Assembly (NCBI GenBank): GCA_018830765.1
Contig: JAHJRJ010000007.1
Location: forward strand, 1-9,189
Reading direction: 5' to 3'
DNA: 9,189 bases
Origin: Bacteroidota bacterium
GTDB lineage: Bacteria > Bacteroidota > Ignavibacteria > UBA10030 > BY39
Both the position numbers and the translations under genes were made by a program. Below the pieces are notes generated by a model. The model did no database searches and had not been told where the DNA came from. It saw only the letters and a list, made by a program, of their open reading frames with translations. Every line of letters starts with the position of its first letter. The first letter of the stretch is position 1. Positions 1-5,435 of this stretch are shown here, in pieces.

Positions 1-852
1 CACTCCTTCGATTTAGAAATTGAGCTGACAAAAGCAAACATACCTTTTATAAAATTCGGCGGCTTCAAATTTATAGAGACCGCACACATTAAAGATATGA
101 TCGCTTACCTTCGTGTTATTGAAAACCATCGTGATGTTGTGGCGTGGAACAGAATTCTCTTACTTATCGAGGGTGTCGGTCCAAGATCGGCAGAAAAAAT
201 TATCGACAATATCTTAAGTCGGCAGGTTCACCCCGAAAGATTCGGGGCAAACAAATTCTGGCAAAATTATCACGACTACCCTGAGAAAGTGCGCGACCTT
301 TTCGGCGTGTTAAGTTCTACTTTTACAGAACATAAATCGCCCGCTGCAAAAGTAGATAGAATCCAAGCTTATTACGACCCAATATTTCGGAAAGTCTATG
401 ATGATTGGCGGCGGCGTGAAAAGGATTTGGAAATGTTCTGCGCAATAACCGAGCGTTATGAGGATGTGTCAACACTTTTAACGGATTTAGCTCTTGAGCC
501 GCCGAATGAAAGTGTTTCAGAAATAACTTCGACCGGAAAAGAAACTGAGTTCCTAACTCTATCAACAATTCACAGCGCCAAAGGATTGGAATGGAACACG
601 GTTTTTATAATTTATGCGCTTGACGGACGCTTTCCTTCGTTTCATGCTGTTGACGATGAAGACGATATGGAAGAAGAACGCCGGCTAATGTATGTTGCCT
701 GCACCCGAGCAAAGGAACATTTATTGATCACTTATCCGATAAATATATATGACAGAGAGACTGGGGTGGTTTTATCGAAACCGTCTCGTTTTCTTGAAGG
801 ACTGAACGAAAACCTGATCGAACGGTGGGTGATAACAACTGAAGAAGAATAA
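1..852 (+). CDS. UvrD/PcrA-like superfamily 1 DNA helicase, C-terminal part (5' end outside window)
   Basis: The reading frame is open from the first base, so the gene begins upstream and only 283 C-terminal residues are visible. An internal ATG at 97 is not the start, because the preceding codons already match the family (PFIKFGGFKFIETAHIKD). What remains is helicase domain 2: a helix-hairpin-helix-like EGVGPRSAEKII segment near 166-204, motif V (TLSTIHSAKGLEW, about 553-593) and motif VI (ERRLMYVACTRAKEHLL, about 676-726), which carries the arginine that contacts ATP. The Walker A and DEAD-like motifs lie outside the window. Members unwind DNA 3'-5' with ATP in repair and replication restart. 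The protein stops soon after motif VI without the long basic tail of some PcrA proteins. Family assignment is firm. Whether it is the main UvrD/PcrA or a paralogue cannot be told. Confidence 0.93.
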   Translation, partial: HSFDLEIELTKANIPFIKFGGFKFIETAHIKDMIAYLRVIENHRDVVAWNRILLLIEGVGPRSAEKIIDNILSRQVHPERFGANKFWQNYHDYPEKVRDLFGVLSSTFTEHKSPAAKVDRIQAYYDPIFRKVYDDWRRREKDLEMFCAITERYEDVSTLLTDLALEPPNESVSEITSTGKETEFLTLSTIHSAKGLEWNTVFIIYALDGRFPSFHAVDDEDDMEEERRLMYVACTRAKEHLLITYPINIYDRETGVVLSKPSRFLEGLNENLIERWVITTEEE

Positions 853-860
853 AGAATAAT

Positions 861-2522
861 ATGAAAAAACGTACTCTGAGGAACATAAAAAGTAACCTTA
901 TTGCATGCTGGGCTTTGTTCCTAATTCTACTACCGATGAGCGCAGACGCACAAGTACATCGGATTGGAATACGGTTCGTGAATGATGCTGCTGAGTTTTA
1001 CGATTGTGAAAGCGACAGCAAGTTCATTCCCCGTGGAAATAATTACATCCGTCTTGCCAAACAAAAGCGACCTGACGGTGGTGAATTATATTATCATTCC
1101 ACATTCAATGTTGGACTTTATGACACTGTCCGAACGGCACAAGCACTCAAAAAAATGAAACACTACGGCTACAACGTAGTGCGGGTTTTTCTTAATCACT
1201 TTTGCGATGGAGGAATTGGCGATAAGAATTCACATTTATCTCACATCTACATGAATAATGTTGTTGATTTCTTAAGACGAGCAAAGGCGAACAGCATATA
1301 TGTTATGTTCACTATCGACTGGCTCCCTATTCAGAGCCGGGTGAGCGCAGTAGAAAATTTTTGGTGCCCTGATTTCCAATGTACGAATGCTCAAATATTA
1401 ACATCTGAAGGGCTTCAATCGAACCAATTATTTTTTATGCGTTTTATTAAAGAACTGATTGTGCGTAATGCACCAATTGACATTATTTTCGCTTATGAGT
1501 TGAGAAATGAACTTACTTTCGAACCACATCTTCCACCGCTTTCTCTTTCCTCGGGAACTATCACAACAGCCAACGGAAAAACGTACAACCTCGCTAAACC
1601 ATCAGAAAAGAAAAAAATGCTTGAGGAAGGGTTGATATATTGGATCGACCAGGTAAGAGCAAAGATACGCGAGGTTGACCCGTCTGCTCTTGTTACTGTC
1701 GGTCTCATTCCGCCGCAGAACACAGATGTTATTAGCACCGACTTGCGAAAGCTCAGTATTACCACACCGGTTATTTGGAACTCCAGTGCAGACTTTGTCG
1801 ACTTGCACGTTTATCCGATTGCGGACGGAACGACAATACAGGAATTTGTTGACCGATTCGGCATCGCAGGAGTGAAAAACAAACCGGTAGTTATGGGTGA
1901 ATTTGGAACAATCAAGCATTACTACCTCTCGATTGATGCAGCTGTGCGTGACCTTCAGCAATGGCAAGCGGCTTCGTGCGCCTATGGTTTTACGGGCTGG
2001 ATACTCTGGTCATGGGATCTCGATATTCAGTCGGATACATATAACGCATTGGATGGAAACGAATCCGTTAACCGTGTGCTCGCCCCCGTTTACCGTCCCG
2101 ACCCGTGCGCAACAGCATCACTTGACCTCCAACACCCTAACATCGCTTTGGACAAACCTGTAAAGGCATCACGATTTACGAAAAACAATAAGGCGTCACA
2201 TGCCGTGGATGGCACTTCTCTGCCCTGGGTTGCAGGAGATAACGCTCCACAATGGATTGAAATAGATTTGCAGAAACCTGAACCAATCAATAAGATAAGA
2301 TTAATGGTCGCACAAACACCGGCAGGCGAAACTATTCATCAAATTTGGGTGCGTGAGTCGAATAAAGACTATCGTATGTTTAAAGAAATTCGCGGGCGGA
2401 CAACCGACTCACAAGTATTGGAATTTCCAACATCTGGATTGACGAACATCCGGTTTATTAAAGTCGTTACGGTTAAAAGTCCGTCATGGGTTGGATGGAA
2501 AGAGATTGAGATAATAAAATGA
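861..2522 (+). CDS. Secreted GH5-like glycoside hydrolase with C-terminal F5/8-type (discoidin) domain
   Basis: A 553-residue protein. Residues 1-30 look like a Sec signal peptide: basic start, hydrophobic stretch LIACWALFLILLPM, then ADA before Q31. Residues about 55-410 resemble a (beta/alpha)8 clan A hydrolase of the GH5/mannanase type. Visible landmarks are R108 in YNVVRVF, the N216-E217 pair (likely acid/base), H316/Y318 in DLHVYP, E347 in VVMGEFGT (likely nucleophile) and W383/W385 in ILWSWDLD. Residues about 427-553 form an F5/8 type C carbohydrate-binding-like domain (NIALDKPVKAS, AVDG, QWIEIDLQKPEPINKIRL). It probably cleaves a beta-linked polysaccharide outside the cytoplasm; the substrate cannot be read from the sequence. 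No lipobox cysteine or sorting tail is evident. The start lies 8 nt after the helicase stop, and its stop overlaps the next gene. The ribosome site is weak, as is common in Bacteroidota-like genomes. Confidence 0.82.
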   Translation: MKKRTLRNIKSNLIACWALFLILLPMSADAQVHRIGIRFVNDAAEFYDCESDSKFIPRGNNYIRLAKQKRPDGGELYYHSTFNVGLYDTVRTAQALKKMKHYGYNVVRVFLNHFCDGGIGDKNSHLSHIYMNNVVDFLRRAKANSIYVMFTIDWLPIQSRVSAVENFWCPDFQCTNAQILTSEGLQSNQLFFMRFIKELIVRNAPIDIIFAYELRNELTFEPHLPPLSLSSGTITTANGKTYNLAKPSEKKKMLEEGLIYWIDQVRAKIREVDPSALVTVGLIPPQNTDVISTDLRKLSITTPVIWNSSADFVDLHVYPIADGTTIQEFVDRFGIAGVKNKPVVMGEFGTIKHYYLSIDAAVRDLQQWQAASCAYGFTGWILWSWDLDIQSDTYNALDGNESVNRVLAPVYRPDPCATASLDLQHPNIALDKPVKASRFTKNNKASHAVDGTSLPWVAGDNAPQWIEIDLQKPEPINKIRLMVAQTPAGETIHQIWVRESNKDYRMFKEIRGRTTDSQVLEFPTSGLTNIRFIKVVTVKSPSWVGWKEIEIIK

Positions 2523-3226
2523 AAAACCCGTTAGACGACATACAAATATTTCCACCGTTTGAAGGATTTCCAAAAGAAGGACTGGGCTTTTTAAGAAAGC
2601 TAAAGACGAACAACAACCGTGAATGGTTTGCAAAACACAAGCACGAATATGAAGAGTTTGTGAAGCTGCCGATGCAATCCTTGGTAGCTGTGTTAAGACC
2701 ATTGATGCATACCTTTGCGTCGGACTTCGTAATTGATCCTAGGCGGTCATTATTTCGAATTTATCGGGATGCTCGATTTAGCAAGAACAAACTTCCTTAT
2801 AAAACACACGTCGCTGCAATTTTCCAACCTACCCACAATTGGAAAGACAGCGCAGGTTTGTATATACACATCGAGCCGGGTGAAGCGTATCTCGGCGGCG
2901 GGATGTATATGCCCTCAAGCGAAGACCTAAAAAAGATTAGAAATGCAATAGCCAATTATCCGGAAAGATTTTTATCCATTATTGAGTCGAAAGATTTCAA
3001 GAAATATTTCGGGGCGCTAGAAGGAGAGAAACTTCAGCGTGTTCCGCAAGGATTTTCGCCCGAACACGAAATGGCAGTATGGTTGAAGATGAAACAATTT
3101 TTTATTTCATACACAATGACCGAAGAGGAATGTTATAAGAAAAGTTTTGTAAAGAAGGTTGTGGATGTTTTCGAGAAAATGATGCCGTTGGTTCTGTTCT
3201 TAAACGAAGCCATTTACATGAAATAA
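2519..3226 (+). CDS. DUF2461 family protein (TIGR02453-like)
   Basis: A 235-residue cytoplasmic protein without signal peptide or membrane segment, about the usual length for DUF2461. Recognisable family blocks are the N-terminal GFLRKLKTNNNREWFAKHK (about 23-41), the central basic block LFRIYRDARFSKNKLPYKTH (about 78-97) and the block SAGLYIHIEPGEAYLGGGMY (about 111-130). The biochemical role of the family is unknown to me, and the neighbours do not define one. The ATG overlaps the hydrolase stop codon by ATGA, so translation is probably coupled. Its own end, ATG AAA TAA, overlaps the start of a truncated acetyltransferase frame. One extra A in that A-run would fuse the two frames, so the original end of this gene may have changed. 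Confidence 0.88.
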   Translation: MKNPLDDIQIFPPFEGFPKEGLGFLRKLKTNNNREWFAKHKHEYEEFVKLPMQSLVAVLRPLMHTFASDFVIDPRRSLFRIYRDARFSKNKLPYKTHVAAIFQPTHNWKDSAGLYIHIEPGEAYLGGGMYMPSSEDLKKIRNAIANYPERFLSIIESKDFKKYFGALEGEKLQRVPQGFSPEHEMAVWLKMKQFFISYTMTEEECYKKSFVKKVVDVFEKMMPLVLFLNEAIYMK

Positions 3227-3456
3227 AAATCAGGAAAGCCGTCAAGAAAGACATACAACACGCTGTTAAACTAAGCAAGTGCTTACACCAACCTGAAAAT
3301 TACCCGAAACAAAAATTAGGTAAATCGGAGTTTGAAAAGTTCTTGGGTGGCAACTACACGTTGATGCTTGTAGCCGAGGCTGACAAGAAGGTTGTGGGCT
3401 ATATGCTATATACATTACGCTCCTACGGGAACGTGCAGATCGGTTTATTTTATTAG
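3223..3456 (+). pseudogene. Truncated GNAT-family N-acetyltransferase remnant
   Basis: Frame 1 encodes 77 residues with a typical GNAT N-terminus: IKIRKAVKKDIQHAVKLSK (beta1-alpha1), then LMLVAEADKKVVGYMLYTLR (beta2-beta3), ending GNVQIGLFY and TAG. It is too short: the acetyl-CoA motif (Q/RxxGxG/A) and the C-terminal half are missing, so it should not be active. No ATG, GTG or TTG lies at the right place in frame. The nearest ATG (3218) is in the DUF2461 frame and reads ATG AAA TAA. Loss of one A from an ancestral ATGAAAATAAAAATC would explain this. The frame ends exactly where a palindromic repeat begins (3457). Downstream, 3542-3601 could encode NVERIYATFGLS, faintly like a GNAT tail, but that is weak. 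Seen: open frame and motifs. Inferred: gene decay. Confidence 0.68.
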
Positions 3457-3495
3457 GTTTAAAAGTCCCGTTAGGGACGAAATGTTTATAGTATT
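3457..3495 (+). repeat. Palindromic repeat, copy A
   Basis: Begins GTTTAAAA directly after the acetyltransferase stop. Its core is GTCCC-GTTA-GGGAC (3465-3478), a 5-bp stem with a GTTA loop, followed by an AT-rich tail (GAAATGTTTATAG). It matches copy B, whose core starts exactly 50 bp later. Similar small elements are scattered through many Bacteroidota-type genomes; that is recollection, not a search result. Confidence 0.75.
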
Positions 3496-3508
3496 GTCCA
3501 AAAAGAGT

Positions 3509-3547
3509 GTTAAAGCTCCGTTAGGAGCGACATAATATCGTAACAGT
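3509..3547 (+). repeat. Palindromic repeat, copy B
   Basis: Begins GTTAAA, with core GCTCC-GTTA-GGAGC (3515-3528) and tail GACATAATATCGTAACAG. It has the same loop and flanks as copy A, but two stem positions differ and their partners differ to match, so pairing is kept. Confidence 0.75.
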
Positions 3548-3618
3548 TCGACAGACACATTGTTCAATGTGGAAAGAATTTATGCAACTTTCGGTTTGAG
3601 CTAAGTTATTTAAACGCC

Positions 3619-3630
3619 CGTCTTTAGACG
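3619..3630. repeat. Short palindrome CGTCT-TT-AGACG
   Basis: A 5-bp inverted repeat with a 2-nt centre, lying 6 nt before the strong hairpin. Its CGTC/GACG ends recall the neighbouring palindromes, so it may be a degenerate member of the same class. Alone it could be chance. Confidence 0.4.
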
Positions 3631-3636
3631 AGGTCT

Positions 3637-3663
3637 CGTCCGTCTCGTGAAACGAGACGGACG
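3637..3663. repeat. Strong hairpin: 12-bp perfect inverted repeat, 3-nt loop
   Basis: The arm CGTCCGTCTCGT (3637-3648) and its exact complement ACGAGACGGACG (3652-3663) surround the loop GAA. There is no T-run on either side, so it is not a standard terminator, although it could slow or stop transcription from dnaX or from the left-hand genes. It shares the outer TCCGTC/GACGGA arms with the palindrome at 9154-9169, which suggests a dispersed repeat family. Confidence 0.8.
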
Positions 3664-3668
3664 GACAA

Positions 3669-3701
3669 AGACCGCTAAGAAGGCACAAAGGTCGCAAAGG
3701 G
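3669..3701 (+). repeat. Degenerate purine-rich 'accgc..aag' repeat, copy 1
   Basis: The stretch has the rhythm ACCGCTAAGAAGGCACAAAG then GTCGCAAAGGG, with a period of about 10. It resembles the widespread AACCGCAGAGGCGCAGAG-type repeats often seen beside GxxExxY-family genes in environmental bacteria. No such gene is in this window. The family link is recollection; the pattern is visible. Confidence 0.5.
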
Positions 3702-3737
3702 TTATGTCTTGTGTTTTAATTGGGACTGTTTTTTTTA

Positions 3738-3761
3738 CAACCGCAGGGCGCGCAGAGGTTT
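3738..3761 (+). repeat. Degenerate 'accgc' repeat, copy 2
   Basis: CAACCGCAGGGCGCGCAGAG followed by GTTT, a shorter relative of the repeat at 3669-3701. It ends just 3 nt before the dnaX stop codon and is preceded by a run of eight T (3729-3736). Confidence 0.45.
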
Positions 3762-3763
3762 AA

Positions 3764-5428
3764 TCAATCTCCTTTATCTATTCGGGAAGCGCCAAGTTGG
3801 GTTTTTAAAGCTGCAACTAGCGGGTGCAGAGTTTCATTTTTTGGGTTGGATTTTGTTTGTAATGTCGCCTCCAATCTCAATTTAGCGCCGTATATGTTTT
3901 GGGCTAAATCAGTTATATGCTCACGGTTTTTTCTAAAAAAATCGAGATGAAACTCATCAGGAAAATTAATTTTTATCGAACCGTTTGAACAATCCAATAC
4001 TCGTGAAGAGCTGAGCAAAGAACCGAGCATTATGCGTTCTTGAGATGCTTTATTTACTACAGCACCCCATTTCTCCGACGCCTCTTCTAAAGAGATTGTG
4101 AAATTTGTTGAACTGGGAAACGCGCGAGGCTCCTGTTCGTTTATTACTATCGGTTCTTTGATGCGCTGAACAGACAAGTCTTGCGATTTGGGCGTATAAG
4201 ATTTTGCTGCATTATCGGAGGACGCCATGCGTGTGCCGAGAGAAGGTGGAGAAGCCAATACTTTCCCTTCTAACTTAATTCCTCCGTCAACCTTTTTTTT
4301 TAACTCTTCAATCCGGTTCAATAAATCGCTGACCTGAACGGAACTATCCATTTTTATCATTTGAATAATTGCAACCTCAAGTTTAAATTGTGGTTGTTGG
4401 CTCCACTTAATAGAATTTTCTGTTTCATTAGTTATTCTGATAAGTCGCACAAGGTCGTTTTCGGTAAAACTATTAGCATCTTCTTCGTATCGTTTTTTAT
4501 AGGATTCCCCTACTTCGATGAGTCGTGTTGAGCCTGTCGTCAAAACGATTAAAATATTTCTGAAATGTTCATTTAAGCCGCTCAAAAATTCCTTTATATC
4601 GTATCCGCGGTTCATAATATCTTCAACCAAAGCAATGCCGCCTTTTGTATCTTTAGTTTTAATCAAGTCGGTTGTCCGGAAAAAAATTTCTTGGTCAACC
4701 AAATTAAGAGCTTCTATAATCTTCTGCGCCGAAATATCTTTTCCACAAAACGAAACGATCTGGTCAAATGTGCTTTGTGCGTCGCGCATCGAACCGTCGC
4801 CCTTTTTGGCTATGAGTAGAAGCGCATCGTCGTCGATAGATATATTGTCCGAGTCGGCTATAAGACGAAGCTGCCGCATAATTTCATCAGTACCGATGCG
4901 CCTGAAGTCGAACCTTTGGCAACGCGATAAAATTGTTGCGGGAACTTTATGATTCTCCGTTGTAGCAAATATGAAAATTACGTGCGGGGGCGGTTCTTCC
5001 AACGTCTTTAGTAGTGCGTTGAATGCTTCTTTCGTAAGCATGTGCACTTCGTCAATAACGTAAACTTTGTATTTGTTTTTTGAGGGGACATACTTTACCG
5101 ATTCACGAAGGTTGCGTATTTCTTCGATGCCGCGATTAGATGCGCCGTCGATTTCCAATATGTCCATGTTTCTGCCTTCGGTAATCTCTTTGCAGATTTC
5201 GCACTCGTTATCAGGATTAAAATCTTTGGGATTCAAACAATTGATTGCCTTAGCAAGGATGCGCGCTGTAGTGGTTTTACCTACGCCTCGTGGCCCACTA
5301 AAAAGATAAGCGTGCGATAAACGATTGGATGCTATAGCATTCCGTAGAGTAGTGGTTATGTGCGATTGACCTATAACATCTTGAAAAACCGTAGGCCGCC
5401 ACTTGCGCGCTGTTACTAAATAACCCAT
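3764..5428 (-). CDS. dnaX: DNA polymerase III subunit gamma/tau (clamp-loader ATPase)
   Basis: A 554-residue protein starting at MGYLVTARKWRPTVF. An upstream in-frame start at 5491 would lie inside lon and adds nothing family-like. The AAA+ module has Walker A GPRGVGKT (45-52), Walker B VIDEVH (124-129), sensor 1 ATTE (155-158) and the SRC arginine-finger motif (168-170). The zinc module shows C64, C76 and C79, but the usual second cysteine is replaced (D73 by spacing). The collar domain reaches about residue 370. A linker (about 380-435) and a tau-specific C-terminal domain follow, ending HPLVAALKTQLG. The protein loads the sliding clamp and, as tau, joins polymerases to the helicase. A9 at codons 376-379 probably allows a gamma form ending at residue 380. 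The gene lies 7 nt after lon, so the two are probably co-transcribed. ybaB and recR do not follow it here. Confidence 0.96.
   Translation of the reverse strand: MGYLVTARKWRPTVFQDVIGQSHITTTLRNAIASNRLSHAYLFSGPRGVGKTTTARILAKAINCLNPKDFNPDNECEICKEITEGRNMDILEIDGASNRGIEEIRNLRESVKYVPSKNKYKVYVIDEVHMLTKEAFNALLKTLEEPPPHVIFIFATTENHKVPATILSRCQRFDFRRIGTDEIMRQLRLIADSDNISIDDDALLLIAKKGDGSMRDAQSTFDQIVSFCGKDISAQKIIEALNLVDQEIFFRTTDLIKTKDTKGGIALVEDIMNRGYDIKEFLSGLNEHFRNILIVLTTGSTRLIEVGESYKKRYEEDANSFTENDLVRLIRITNETENSIKWSQQPQFKLEVAIIQMIKMDSSVQVSDLLNRIEELKKKVDGGIKLEGKVLASPPSLGTRMASSDNAAKSYTPKSQDLSVQRIKEPIVINEQEPRAFPSSTNFTISLEEASEKWGAVVNKASQERIMLGSLLSSSRVLDCSNGSIKINFPDEFHLDFFRKNREHITDLAQNIYGAKLRLEATLQTKSNPKNETLHPLVAALKTQLGASRIDKGD
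4287..4303 (-). promoter_or_regulatory. Probable dnaX slippage/frameshift site (A9) producing gamma
   Basis: Read on the minus strand, codons TTA AAA AAA AAG GTT GAC contain nine consecutive A (4301-4293), including A AAA AAG in the correct phase for -1 ribosomal slippage. After -1 slippage, or one added A in the mRNA, the frame reads GGT TGA: one glycine (residue 380), then stop at 4289-4287. In the known E. coli site, A AAA AAG is likewise followed by one residue and UGA. Thermus dnaX uses an A9 run with polymerase slippage. The position just after the clamp-loader domains fits gamma. No clear upstream Shine-Dalgarno-like stimulator or stable downstream stem was found, which tilts towards transcriptional slippage. 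Confidence 0.72.
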
Positions 5429-5435
5429 ATCAATT

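Larger units (their letters stand above)
3457..3763. other. Gene-free intergenic stretch made largely of small repeats
   Basis: This 307-bp gap separates the rightward genes from the leftward lon-dnaX operon and contains no credible gene. It is a mosaic: two 50-bp-spaced palindromic repeats, a short CGTCT/AGACG palindrome, a 12-bp hairpin and two degenerate 'accgc' repeats, each listed separately. No classical hairpin-plus-T-run terminator for dnaX is obvious. The T-run at 3729-3736 lies on the wrong side of any stem for either direction. Confidence 0.7.

Noticed and set aside
3457..3547. CRISPR array
   Set aside because: Only two diverged repeat copies with one 50-bp period and no cas genes; the palindromic core with compensating changes fits dispersed intergenic repeats.
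3542..3601. NVERIYATFGLS frame as the C-terminal end of the acetyltransferase
   Set aside because: The likeness is only a few residues, the central acetyl-CoA motif is missing, and the frame differs from the N-terminal part; noted but not annotated.
3729..3736. Run of eight T as a rho-independent terminator
   Set aside because: No stable stem directly precedes it on the plus strand, and on the minus strand it is a run of A.
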